Shown here: positions 9,281-19,480 of the stretch, one piece after another
How the letters are laid out: the number at the start of each line of letters is the position of its first letter
Numbering within the stretch: the stretch's first letter is position 1
From: an uncultured bacterium
GTDB lineage: Bacteria > Bacillota_I > Bacilli_A > RFN20 > CAG-826
Length of the DNA: 64,000 nucleotides
Assembly: GCA_949283025.1 (NCBI GenBank)
Contig: CASDRB010000004.1
Coordinates: 62,001 to 126,000, forward strand
Reading direction: 5' to 3'
The notes under the pieces: model-generated
Seen by the model: the letters and a program-made list of their open reading frames with translations, nothing else
Databases searched by the model: none
Told to the model about the DNA's origin: nothing
Position numbers and translations under genes: made by a program

Positions 9281-9679
9281 ATGAATTGGTTTATAAAGTT
9301 AAGTTTATTAAAAAAAGTCACAGCTACGACATTATTTGCTACTATCTTTATCTTTATTTTTTGCATACCATGTATGTTTTTTGGATATCAAGATATTGCT
9401 TTTGGTGTTTTGTTGGGTGGACTTGGCAGTTGTGCAAGCTTCGCTTTATTTACTATTAAAGAAGACAAATTATCTCCTAAGGCATCAATGCATCTATCTA
9501 TTGTTTTTGTTGTATGTATGGCTTTGATTCATGCTTCAACCATCATTTTAGCGGGATGTTTATCTTATTTATGTCATATTTATGTTTTTAATATATTTGC
9601 CACATTTATTTCATCTTTTATTGGACTAATGTGTTTTATTGTCTTAGTGATGATTGATAACAAAAAGGAAAATAAGTAA
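9281..9679 (+). CDS. atpI: Small four-helix membrane protein, AtpI-like
   Basis: A 132-aa protein with four predicted membrane helices (about 12-33, 38-58, 68-93, 100-124) and a short basic tail. Position immediately before atpB fits ATP synthase protein I, an assembly helper for the c-ring. Sequence is too divergent for a motif-based call, so the name rests on position and topology. No Shine-Dalgarno is seen; the 2-nt gaps on both sides suggest coupled translation. Confidence 0.6.
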   Translation: MNWFIKLSLLKKVTATTLFATIFIFIFCIPCMFFGYQDIAFGVLLGGLGSCASFALFTIKEDKLSPKASMHLSIVFVVCMALIHASTIILAGCLSYLCHIYVFNIFATFISSFIGLMCFIVLVMIDNKKENK

Positions 9680-9681
9680 TA

Positions 9682-10455
9682 ATGAATACATCAAAATTAT
9701 TAGAATTATTGTTAGCTAAACCTTGGGAGTGGAGCGACGAAACTGTCGGTTCTTTATTTTCCTCATTGGTTTGTATGCTGATTATTTTAATAGCGGTTAT
9801 TATTGTAAATATTAAAGCGCGTTTTGTTAATCCATTAAAAAAGCCAAAAGGTTTAATGTTCTTTTTTGAAACAGGCGTTAATTTTTTTGATGGAATGGCA
9901 TCAGATTTAATGGGACCATCATTTAAAAATTTTGGTGGTTATATTTTTGCTATATCTTGTTATTTATTTTTGGCATTCATTTTTGGTTTGACAGGATTGC
10001 CATCACCGATGACTAATTTATCAGTTCCTTTATCTTTGGGGTTAATGACATTTGTTTTGATTCACGCTACATCAATTCGATATACAAAATGGAAATATTT
10101 TAAACGATATGTCGATCCGCTTCCAATTTTCTTACCGATAAATTTATTGTCGATGTGGGCGCCTTTATTGTCATTGACGTTCCGTCTTTTTGGCAATGCT
10201 TTAGCTGGTTGGACCTTGATGAGCGTCGTCTATTATGCTTTAGAATCTTTATCGCAAATGATTTTTGGATTTATTTCTTCTCCAGAAGGATTAAATACCA
10301 TCTTTATTGCTCCTTTTATTACCCCAATTCTACATGCCTATTTTGATTTATTTTCGGCTTTTATTCAAACGGCAGTCTTTATTATGCTGACGATGCTTTT
10401 TGTCGCAAACGAAGTGCCGGATGAAGAAGATATAAAAGAAAAACTTGCAGTGTAA
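9682..10455 (+). CDS. atpB: F-type ATP synthase subunit a
   Basis: Membrane stator subunit that forms the ion path against the c-ring. About 257 aa with several hydrophobic helices. The conserved helix carries the essential Arg in 'LTFRLFGNALAG' (about residue 168), and a C-terminal helix 'FSAFIQTAVFIMLTMLF' is typical. It starts 2 nt after atpI without a clear ribosome binding site. Second gene of the operon atpI-B-E-F-H-A-G-D-C. Whether it conducts Na+ or H+ cannot be told from this subunit by eye. Confidence 0.93.
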   Translation: MNTSKLLELLLAKPWEWSDETVGSLFSSLVCMLIILIAVIIVNIKARFVNPLKKPKGLMFFFETGVNFFDGMASDLMGPSFKNFGGYIFAISCYLFLAFIFGLTGLPSPMTNLSVPLSLGLMTFVLIHATSIRYTKWKYFKRYVDPLPIFLPINLLSMWAPLLSLTFRLFGNALAGWTLMSVVYYALESLSQMIFGFISSPEGLNTIFIAPFITPILHAYFDLFSAFIQTAVFIMLTMLFVANEVPDEEDIKEKLAV

Positions 10456-10469
10456 GGAGGAAAACTACA

Positions 10470-10697
10470 ATGACAGACACTGGATTAAAACTTTTAGCTG
10501 CTGCTATTGCTATTTTTGCAGGTGCTGGAAATGCTATTGGTGAAGGTATTCTTTGCGCACATGCCTTGGATGGTATGGCAAGAAACCCTGAATCATACAA
10601 AAATTTAAGAACATCAATGATTCTTGGCTGCGCTTTAGTCGAAACGACAGGTATCTATGCCTTATTGATCGCTTTATTGATTTTATTTATCGGTTAA
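10470..10697 (+). CDS. atpE: F-type ATP synthase subunit c with two-carboxylate motif
   Basis: A 75-aa two-helix hairpin forming the rotor ring. Helix 2 has the ion-binding Glu58 in 'LVETTGIYALL'. Helix 1 has Glu25 in 'GNAIGEGI', exactly 33 residues before it. In the Na+-binding ring of Ilyobacter tartaricus the equivalents are Gln32 and Glu65. In Fusobacterium nucleatum they are Glu32 and Glu65, a two-carboxylate Na+ site. Thr59, Thr60 and Tyr63 match the Ser-Thr...Tyr positions of Na+ rings. Na+ coupling is therefore suggested but not shown. The polar loop ARNPE is normal. GGAGG precedes the ATG. Confidence 0.93.
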   Translation: MTDTGLKLLAAAIAIFAGAGNAIGEGILCAHALDGMARNPESYKNLRTSMILGCALVETTGIYALLIALLILFIG

Positions 10698-10701
10698 TTT
10701 C

Positions 10702-11307
10702 ATGAACAATATCAATTTATTTTTGACATCATTTATAAATATTTATAGTGAAACTACCAGCAATGGTTCTGATTATCCAGGTATGCCTTCTGGTGATTCT
10801 TTCATTGGTAAAATCATACCCAATGTATGGGCATTTTTAGTGCAGATTTTAGCTTTGATTGTTTTAATTATTGTCTTTATAATTTTTGCTTATAAACCAG
10901 TTAAAAAAATAATAAAAAAACGACAAGATTTCATACAGGAACAAATCGATTCGGCTCGCAATCAAAATCAAGAGGCTGAACAAAATTTGAAACAATCGCA
11001 AGCAAATATTATTGATTCATATAAAAAAGCTGATCAAATTATTGAAGTCGCGAAAAAGCAAACATTATTGGAACAGCAAGAAATTATTGATAAAACAAAA
11101 CAAGAAATTATAAAAATGAAGGATGATGCTCAAAAAGATATAGAATTAAAAAAGCAAGCCGCTCAAGAAGAGATCAAACAAGAAATTATCGATGTTGCCT
11201 TTATGGCGAGCAATGAATTGCTTCAAAGAGAAACCAAAACAAGTGATAACGAAAAGTTAGTTGAACAATTTATTAAGGATATCAAAAAGGAAGATGGAAA
11301 CAACTAA
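10702..11307 (+). CDS. atpF: F-type ATP synthase subunit b
   Basis: Peripheral stalk subunit, 201 aa. One membrane helix (about residues 42-65, 'FLVQILALIVLIIVFIIFAY') is followed by KPVKKIIKKR and a long charged coiled coil rich in Lys, Glu and Gln. The N-terminal 40 residues before the helix are longer than usual and polar. The start is 4 nt after atpE, and the gene overlaps atpH by 14 nt. Confidence 0.92.
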   Translation: MNNINLFLTSFINIYSETTSNGSDYPGMPSGDSFIGKIIPNVWAFLVQILALIVLIIVFIIFAYKPVKKIIKKRQDFIQEQIDSARNQNQEAEQNLKQSQANIIDSYKKADQIIEVAKKQTLLEQQEIIDKTKQEIIKMKDDAQKDIELKKQAAQEEIKQEIIDVAFMASNELLQRETKTSDNEKLVEQFIKDIKKEDGNN

Positions 11308-11833
11308 AACCAAATATGCGAATGCATTGTTTTCAATTGCTTTAGAGAAAAATAAAGTTATTGAATATCAAGATCAGGCAAAAAAACTATTGGATATTTT
11401 TAAAGTTAATCCAGAGTTTTTAAAATTTTTGGATTGTTCCTTTCTTCCTATTGACGTTCGTTTAAACGCACTGAATGACATTTTTAAAAATTGTTTCGAC
11501 GAAGATATTTTCATTTTTTTGAAAATAGTAGTTAAAAAAAACCACGCTTTGATTTTGGCTGATATGCTAATCGATTTTTCGTCTTTATGCAATCAAAATC
11601 AAAACATTGGTGAAGGAATTGTTTATTCGACAATCCCGTTAAATGAAAATCAAATAAAAAAGATTTGCGATGCTTTGCAGCAGGTTGAAAAAAAGAAAAT
11701 CGTTTTAAAAAACAAAATTGATTCTTCATTAATTGGCGGTATAAAAATCGCAATTAATGATCGAGTTTATGATGGTAGTCTTTCTTTTAAACTTGACGCC
11801 ATGAAGCAAAATTTACTAAAAGGGGGAGAATAA
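11294..11833 (+). CDS. atpH: F-type ATP synthase subunit delta
   Basis: About 179 aa. The N-terminus '[15 protein letters not shown]' is the family signature, and the C-terminal part contains '[22 protein letters not shown]'. It joins the stalk to the catalytic head. The ATG at 11294 follows AAAAAGGAAG; an upstream TTG at 11261 in frame has no such site and is not used. Overlaps the end of atpF by 14 nt. Confidence 0.92.
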   Translation: METTKTKYANALFSIALEKNKVIEYQDQAKKLLDIFKVNPEFLKFLDCSFLPIDVRLNALNDIFKNCFDEDIFIFLKIVVKKNHALILADMLIDFSSLCNQNQNIGEGIVYSTIPLNENQIKKICDALQQVEKKKIVLKNKIDSSLIGGIKIAINDRVYDGSLSFKLDAMKQNLLKGGE

Positions 11834-11834
11834 T

Positions 11835-13358
11835 ATGAAAATTAACACAAATGAAATTTCCGCTCTAATCAAAGAACAAATTAAAAATTATTCGCATCAA
11901 ATTGAAAGTGATGATGTTGGAACCGTTGTTACAATTGGCGATGGAATTGCTATCATTTATGGATTGGACAAAGCGATGTTAGGTGAATTGGTCGTTTTCC
12001 CTCACGATATATATGGTATGGTAATGAATCTAGAAGAAGACCATGTTGGTGTCGTATTGTTAGGTTATTCTAACATCATTAAGGAAGGCGATTTAGTCAA
12101 ACGCACCAAAACAGTTATGCAGACTCCAGTCGGCGATCAATTATTAGGAAGAGTAGTTAATGCTTTAGCTCAACCAATTGATGGTTTAGGAAATATTAAA
12201 ACTAATAAAACGCGACCTATAGAGCGCATTGCTCCTGGCGTAATGACAAGAAAATCGGTCGATACGCCATTGCAGACTGGAATAAAGGCTATTGATGCTA
12301 TGATTCCAATTGGTCGTGGTCAACGCGAATTGATTATTGGTGATAGACAAACTGGAAAAACTGCTATTGCAGTCGACACTATTATTAATCAAAAAGGAAA
12401 AAACGTTATTTGCGTTTATGTTGCAATCGGCCAAAAAAATTCAACGGTAGCACAATTGGTTGATAAATTAAAAAAACACGGCGCTATGGAATATAGCGTC
12501 GTATTGGCTGCAACTGCTAGTGAGCCTGCTCCGTTATTATATATTGCGCCTTATGTTGGCGTTGCAATGGCGGAAGAATGGATGGAGCAGGGCAAGGATG
12601 TTTTAATTGTTTATGATGACTTATCAAAACACGCAGTTGCTTATCGTACTTTATCATTGCTATTAAAGCGATCTCCTGGCCGCGAAGCATATCCTGGTGA
12701 TATTTTCTATTTGCACTCTCGCCTATTAGAAAGAGCATGCAAATTAAATGAAAATTATGGTGGTGGTTCTATTACGGCGTTACCTATTGTTGAAACGCAA
12801 GCTGGAGATATTTCAGCATATATTCCTACCAATGTTATTTCTATTACCGACGGACAAATATTTTTGTTAACGGATTTGTTTAACGCTGGACAAAGACCTG
12901 CAATTGATAGTGGTTTTTCTGTGTCAAGAGTTGGTGGTGCCGCCCAAATTAAAGCGATGAAACAAGTTGCTGGTTCATTAAAAATCGATTTAGCAAACTA
13001 CAATGAATTGAAATCTTTTGCTCAGTTTGGCTCAGATTTAGATTCTTCGACAAAGGCAATCTTACGACATGGGGAAGTATTATTGGAGGTTTTAAAGCAA
13101 GATCAATATTCTCCATATCCTGTCGAGCGTCAAATTTTTGAATTATTTATAGCTAAGGAACGATATTTAGAAGATGTAGCAACAGCAAAGATTAGACCAA
13201 TGCTTAACAAAGCATATGATTATGTTTATTCAAAGGATAAAACGATATTTAATGATATTGTTGTTTCAGGTCAATTATTGGCACCTTTGCAAGACAAATT
13301 AAAAGCAATCGTCGATGAATTTATGAGCGCTTTTAAAAACGAATATTTAATTAAATAA
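11835..13358 (+). CDS. atpA: F-type ATP synthase subunit alpha
   Basis: Non-catalytic nucleotide-binding subunit of the hexameric head, 507 aa, normal length. P-loop [11 protein letters not shown], '[18 protein letters not shown]', and the alpha signature '[17 protein letters not shown]' are present. The Shine-Dalgarno GGGGGAG precedes the ATG. Centre of the ATP synthase operon. Confidence 0.97.
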   Translation: MKINTNEISALIKEQIKNYSHQIESDDVGTVVTIGDGIAIIYGLDKAMLGELVVFPHDIYGMVMNLEEDHVGVVLLGYSNIIKEGDLVKRTKTVMQTPVGDQLLGRVVNALAQPIDGLGNIKTNKTRPIERIAPGVMTRKSVDTPLQTGIKAIDAMIPIGRGQRELIIGDRQTGKTAIAVDTIINQKGKNVICVYVAIGQKNSTVAQLVDKLKKHGAMEYSVVLAATASEPAPLLYIAPYVGVAMAEEWMEQGKDVLIVYDDLSKHAVAYRTLSLLLKRSPGREAYPGDIFYLHSRLLERACKLNENYGGGSITALPIVETQAGDISAYIPTNVISITDGQIFLLTDLFNAGQRPAIDSGFSVSRVGGAAQIKAMKQVAGSLKIDLANYNELKSFAQFGSDLDSSTKAILRHGEVLLEVLKQDQYSPYPVERQIFELFIAKERYLEDVATAKIRPMLNKAYDYVYSKDKTIFNDIVVSGQLLAPLQDKLKAIVDEFMSAFKNEYLIK

Positions 13359-13369
13359 TAAGGTATTTT

Positions 13370-15650
<2,281 letters not shown>

Positions 15651-15651
15651 T

Positions 15652-16044
15652 ATGAAATTAAATTTAAAAATTATTACACCTCGCGGCACATATTTTGAAG
15701 GACAAGTTGATTACTTAAGCGTCAAATCAGTAGACGGACAACTTGGTATTTTACCAAGACATACTCCATTGATAGCCCCCTTAGTTATTTCAAAACTCAG
15801 TTTTGTCAATAATCATGAAACTAACGATTTTGCAATCAGCGATGGCGTTTTAATCGTTGAAAAAGAATTGACGACTGTTCTAGTATCGACTATCGAGTCA
15901 AAAAATGATATCGATTTGCAACGTGCATTAGATGCTAAAAAAAGAGCCGAAGAGCGATTGGCTCACAGCGATGAAATTGATGTAAAAAGAGCGCAAGCAT
16001 CTTTATCTAGAGCCTTAAATCGCATCAATGTGAAACAAAGTTAG
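15652..16044 (+). CDS. atpC: F-type ATP synthase subunit epsilon
   Basis: A 130-aa rotor subunit: N-terminal beta-sandwich ('LKIITPRGTYFEGQVDYLSV...GQLGILPRHTPLIAPL') and a C-terminal helical hairpin (RALDAKKRAEERL). The full C-terminal helices are present, so its ATPase-inhibitory role could be kept. Last gene of the operon. Its end overlaps the convergent lipoprotein gene by 20 nt and no terminator hairpin is seen there. Confidence 0.94.
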   Translation: MKLNLKIITPRGTYFEGQVDYLSVKSVDGQLGILPRHTPLIAPLVISKLSFVNNHETNDFAISDGVLIVEKELTTVLVSTIESKNDIDLQRALDAKKRAEERLAHSDEIDVKRAQASLSRALNRINVKQS

Positions 16045-16882
16045 TAGCCAACATTTCATCAAATAATTGTTTATCGGAATCCACTTGATAATTATATCGA
16101 GTGGTTTTTTGTTGATCTTTGTCGACATATACTGCCCATGTTTTTATGTCGTAATCTAAATCGTATTTTGCATAAAGATAATCTTTTATATCACTTGAAA
16201 TCAAAGAGTGTGAAAAAACTAAACTAGGAACGTTGCTAGTAGAAATAATTGGAAAAACATCCTGTCGGAAATATTCATAATAAGGCCAATAATTTTCTTC
16301 AATAATTTTTTCTTGATCTTTAAAATAGATTAAAAATTGATTACATTTTTCTAAAAAATTAATTGTTGATTCTAATTTATAGGCACTATAAATTTTACTT
16401 TTTAAACAAAATTCTAATAAAGCACTTTCAAAACTGCGATAAGAAGAATAACGAGAAGATGATAATGTCAAAACGTTTTCACCGTTTTTAAAAAACATAA
16501 TTTTGGGCGTGACATCAAAAAAAGTTGGATATAGTTCTGAAATGTAAATAATATCACTACTTTGAGCAGAAAAAGAATATATTTGGAAAGGATGTTCCGC
16601 TAAAAAAGAATCAAAAAAACCATCAACTTTTTGACAATTTAAACAATCTTTTGAGTGAAAATAGACGACGAAATCTTGCTTAGACTCAATCATCATTTGG
16701 ATTTGGTCTCCGGTCAAAGAAGTTGGGAAAAAAGTCTCGGTTTTTTCATCATTACTTTTTATAAACCAATCTATGTTATTTGCTACATAAACTTTATTGG
16801 CATTATTGTTGCAACTAGTTAATGCTGTGGAGGCAAATAATAATGGAATCATATTTAAGCATAAAAACAATCTATTTTTCAT
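16025..16882 (-). CDS. Thioredoxin-like lipoprotein
   Basis: A 285-aa secreted lipoprotein: signal peptide with lipobox L-T-S-C (Cys24), then an Asn-rich linker. A thioredoxin-like segment 'FVVYFHSKDCLNCQKVDGFF' has a CxxC pair Cys80/Cys83 preceded by the hydrophobic strand expected of the fold, and 'TPKIMFFKNGE' resembles the cis-Pro strand. A second half of about 130 aa has no recognised motif. It may act in disulfide exchange outside the membrane; substrate unknown. TATACT (16890-16895, minus) stands 7 nt from the ATG and no ribosome binding site is seen. It converges with atpC. Confidence 0.7.
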   Translation of the reverse strand: MKNRLFLCLNMIPLLFASTALTSCNNNANKVYVANNIDWFIKSNDEKTETFFPTSLTGDQIQMMIESKQDFVVYFHSKDCLNCQKVDGFFDSFLAEHPFQIYSFSAQSSDIIYISELYPTFFDVTPKIMFFKNGENVLTLSSSRYSSYRSFESALLEFCLKSKIYSAYKLESTINFLEKCNQFLIYFKDQEKIIEENYWPYYEYFRQDVFPIISTSNVPSLVFSHSLISSDIKDYLYAKYDLDYDIKTWAVYVDKDQQKTTRYNYQVDSDKQLFDEMLATNFVSH

Positions 16883-16889
16883 AACTATT

Positions 16890-16895
16890 AGTATA
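16890..16895 (-). promoter_or_regulatory. -10 box of the thioredoxin-like lipoprotein gene
   Basis: TATACT on the minus strand, 7 nt before the ATG. No clear -35 and no Shine-Dalgarno, so transcription would start at or next to the start codon. Confidence 0.45.
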
Positions 16896-17020
16896 TCTAT
16901 GATTAAAAATTTTAAAAGTAAAATTTATTTTAATTAATATATTAATTAGATATAGACTATTTTTTGCGTGCAAAAACCATAATTTATAGTAAAATATTAA
17001 TATTGAAAGGAAATGAAATT

Positions 17021-17581
17021 ATGCATGCATGGCACGATGTGAGCCCACAACGAATTTCTAGTGAACATTTTTTAGCATTAATTGAAATATCAAAAGGCTC
17101 AAAAAATAAGTATGAATTAGATAAACCCACTGGACATTTAATTTTAGATCGCGTTTTATATACATCAACTATCTATCCTCAAAATTATGGTTTTATTCCT
17201 CGTACTTATGCTCAAGATTTTGATCCTTTAGATGTTTTGGTATTGTGCAGCGAGTCTATTTTGCCAATGTCGTTTGTTCGAGCTAAACCAATTGGTGTAT
17301 TAATCATGCAAGATAACGGATTGATGGATGAAAAAATCATTGCCGTTGCTGAAGATGACCCGTTTTATTCAAATTACGATGACATTAAAGAAATACCTAG
17401 TCATATTATGGATGAAATTAAACATTTTTTTACCGTATATAAGACATTAGAAGGAAAATCAACATATATCGATGAGGTATTCGGAAAAGAAAAAGCGAAG
17501 CAAGTAATAGAGGATTGTTTGGTTGAATATCACAAAAAAATTGAGCCAAAAGTAAAAGCAGAAAGAAATGCTAGACGATAA
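17021..17581 (+). CDS. ppa: Inorganic pyrophosphatase, family I
   Basis: Hydrolyses PPi to phosphate in the cytoplasm. The signature D-F-D-P-L-D (DFDPLDVLVL) supplies the metal-binding Asp residues, and 'YELDKPTGHLILDRVLYTSTIYPQNYGFIP' is typical of soluble family I enzymes. About 186 aa. The ATG at 17021 follows AAAGG; in-frame extension to 16964 runs through the promoter region and is rejected. It competes for PPi with the PPi-type phosphofructokinase at 8076. Confidence 0.93.
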   Translation: MHAWHDVSPQRISSEHFLALIEISKGSKNKYELDKPTGHLILDRVLYTSTIYPQNYGFIPRTYAQDFDPLDVLVLCSESILPMSFVRAKPIGVLIMQDNGLMDEKIIAVAEDDPFYSNYDDIKEIPSHIMDEIKHFFTVYKTLEGKSTYIDEVFGKEKAKQVIEDCLVEYHKKIEPKVKAERNARR

Positions 17582-17583
17582 TT

Positions 17584-18429
17584 CTAGCGTTTTTCATTAA
17601 TGCAATTAACAATTTTTTGATATTTTTCTTGTTTTATTTTGTCGTATATTTCTTGGAACGAATTTATGTACATCATCGATGCCCAATAATACCAAAGGAT
17701 GTTTTCAAAATCGATAAAAGCATTCACCTTTTTAATTTTGGTTTGATTTAAAGTTGAACCAAAGTAAGATTTTAAAAAAAACTTTGTTTGCAAATCATTT
17801 AAATTATTTTCAGATATAAAAGATGCTAAGTCGAAATAAATAGAATTCAATCCAGCAAATTCCCAATCAATAACAAATAATTTATCCACTTTAAATAATA
17901 AATTTCCTTGCACTAAATCGTTGTGACACAAAACCATTTTTTCTTTTTCTAAGATTTTTTTAACACGATTTAAAACCTTTCTTTCATATCGTCCATCAAT
18001 TTTTTTATCACAAAATTTTTTGTATGTTATTATTCGATTGATGCAATCAAAAGATAATATATCGTCTTTTATAACATATTTATGCAATTTTTTTAAAAAT
18101 TTTGCGACAGCTTTAATTTGGAAATCATTTGGCGTCAAATAATAAGGGCGAACACCATGAAAAAACTTTGAGATTTTATAACCTTTTTCATAATCGTATA
18201 AATAGCATGTTTCAACTTGTTTGTCTAATTTTAAATAATCAAGAATTTTATCTTCATTTTCATAATTAATAAATGGTTGGACATACGACTTGGGCATTTT
18301 TAAAACATAAGCATCGTTAAATAAATATGTATCATTAGAAAACCCGCCTGTTAAAACATCAAATGATTTGATTTTTTTTAAACTTAAATCCTTAAAAATT
18401 GTTTTGACTTGTTTTAGTTTTTCGTCCAT
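17584..18429 (-). CDS. Choline/ethanolamine kinase-like (APH-fold) phosphotransferase
   Basis: A 281-aa kinase-fold protein: 'GGFSNDTYLFNDAYVLKMP' is the N-lobe, the catalytic loop is 'LCHNDLVQGNLLF' (H-N-D-x4-N), and metal-binding 'VIDWEFAGLNSIYFDLASF' follows. This matches the choline kinase/LicA and aminoglycoside phosphotransferase superfamily. The substrate may be choline, ethanolamine or a related small alcohol. It is divergent from trmL. A GATAAT box lies 8 nt before the ATG without a ribosome binding site. Converges with ppa (2 nt apart). Confidence 0.75.
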   Translation of the reverse strand: MDEKLKQVKTIFKDLSLKKIKSFDVLTGGFSNDTYLFNDAYVLKMPKSYVQPFINYENEDKILDYLKLDKQVETCYLYDYEKGYKISKFFHGVRPYYLTPNDFQIKAVAKFLKKLHKYVIKDDILSFDCINRIITYKKFCDKKIDGRYERKVLNRVKKILEKEKMVLCHNDLVQGNLLFKVDKLFVIDWEFAGLNSIYFDLASFISENNLNDLQTKFFLKSYFGSTLNQTKIKKVNAFIDFENILWYYWASMMYINSFQEIYDKIKQEKYQKIVNCINEKR

Positions 18430-18435
18430 ATATGT

Positions 18436-18443
18436 ATATTATC
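18436..18443 (-). promoter_or_regulatory. -10 region of the APH-fold kinase gene
   Basis: GATAATAT on the minus strand 6-8 nt before the ATG at 18429, with no Shine-Dalgarno between. A TTTTTTATC/GATAAAAAA inverted repeat nearby is shared with the divergent trmL promoter. Confidence 0.4.
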
Positions 18444-18453
18444 ATTTTTTATC

Positions 18454-18482
18454 TTGATAAAAAACAAAAAAATAAATATCAT
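18454..18482 (+). promoter_or_regulatory. Promoter of trmL
   Basis: TTGATA (18454-18459), 17 nt, TATCAT (18477-18482). The ATG of trmL is 6 nt beyond, which would make the transcript leaderless. Confidence 0.55.
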
Positions 18483-18488
18483 TTATCT

Positions 18489-19019
18489 ATGATTCATATA
18501 GTTTTGTATCGTCCTGAAAAACCGATGAATACTGGCAATATTATGAGAACATGTGTCGCTATAAAAGCTATGTTGCATATTATTGGTCCAATCACATTTT
18601 GCATCGATGAAAAAGCAGTGCAAAGAGTTGGAATGGATTATATCGACAAATTAAAATTTGAGTATCATGAAAATTATGAAGATTTTATAAAAAAATATCC
18701 ATGTGCCAATATTTATTATTTAACTAGATATGGTTCAAAAATATATTCAAATTTTGATTTTAAAGATCCGTGCACGGATTATTTTTTGATGTTTGGAAGA
18801 GAATCAACTGGCATCCCTCACGATATTTTGCGAAAGAATCCTAATCGTTTATTGCGAATACCTATGGTCAGCGATGTGAGAAGTTTAAACTTGTCTAACT
18901 GTGTTGCTTTGGTAGCTTATGAAGTTTTAAGGCAACAAAATTTTGAAAATTTAGCTACCCAGGAAGAGATTAAAGGTCCAGATTTTTTATTAAAAGAGGT
19001 TGAAAATGAAAGCGAATAG
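18489..19019 (+). CDS. trmL: tRNA 2'-O-methyltransferase TrmL-like (SPOUT)
   Basis: About 176 aa. SpoU/SPOUT signatures: 'RPEKPMNTGNIMRTC' at the N-terminus, 'LMFGRESTGIP' and 'RIPMVSDVRSLNLSNCVALVAYEVLRQ', the SAM-binding knot. Expected role is 2'-O-methylation of the wobble base of certain tRNALeu. The ATG at 18489 gives the family N-terminus; an in-frame extension from 18432 covers the promoter. No Shine-Dalgarno. It overlaps the next lipoprotein gene by 14 nt. Confidence 0.9.
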   Translation: MIHIVLYRPEKPMNTGNIMRTCVAIKAMLHIIGPITFCIDEKAVQRVGMDYIDKLKFEYHENYEDFIKKYPCANIYYLTRYGSKIYSNFDFKDPCTDYFLMFGRESTGIPHDILRKNPNRLLRIPMVSDVRSLNLSNCVALVAYEVLRQQNFENLATQEEIKGPDFLLKEVENESE

Positions 19020-19476
19020 TTTTTTATTATCAATTTTTGGTATGTGTTTTTTATTGGTTGGATGCAAGCCTAATCAAAACGACATTAAAATAACTTTTGA
19101 TTATGTTGAAAATGGTAAAATAGTCACCATAAGTGGCCAACAATTATATAGTCAAACTATTTTAAAATCGCAATCTTTAGCGGTTTTATTTGGAGTTGAC
19201 AATTGTGCGTCTTGTTCAAGCGCTTATGATAAACTAGATGCTTATTCAAAAACGATGCATTGCAATACATATTACATCAACATGACAAAAATAAGTGAAA
19301 ATGATTATCAATACATTGTCGACGCGACTAGTTATGCAAATGAGGCGTATGCTTTTCCAAGTTATGGAGAGACATTGAATTTGCCGATTATGTACTTATT
19401 TTCGCATCAAGGTGTCATCTTGACTGCTAATGATTTATTTGTAGATTATTTAACTAAATACTGCCAAGTAGAATAA
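19006..19476 (+). CDS. Small thioredoxin-like lipoprotein
   Basis: About 156 aa. Signal peptide with lipobox L-V-G-C (Cys20). 'LAVLFGVDNCASCSSAYDKL' places a CxxC pair (Cys67/Cys70) after a hydrophobic strand, as in thioredoxin-like proteins, and 'NLPIMYLFSHQG' resembles the cis-Pro strand. Function is unknown; extracytoplasmic redox work is plausible. The ATG at 19006 is 7 nt after AAAGAGG. Translated from the end of trmL. Similar in plan, not in length, to the lipoprotein at 16025. Confidence 0.6.
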   Translation: MKANSFLLSIFGMCFLLVGCKPNQNDIKITFDYVENGKIVTISGQQLYSQTILKSQSLAVLFGVDNCASCSSAYDKLDAYSKTMHCNTYYINMTKISENDYQYIVDATSYANEAYAFPSYGETLNLPIMYLFSHQGVILTANDLFVDYLTKYCQVE

Positions 19477-19480
19477 AATT

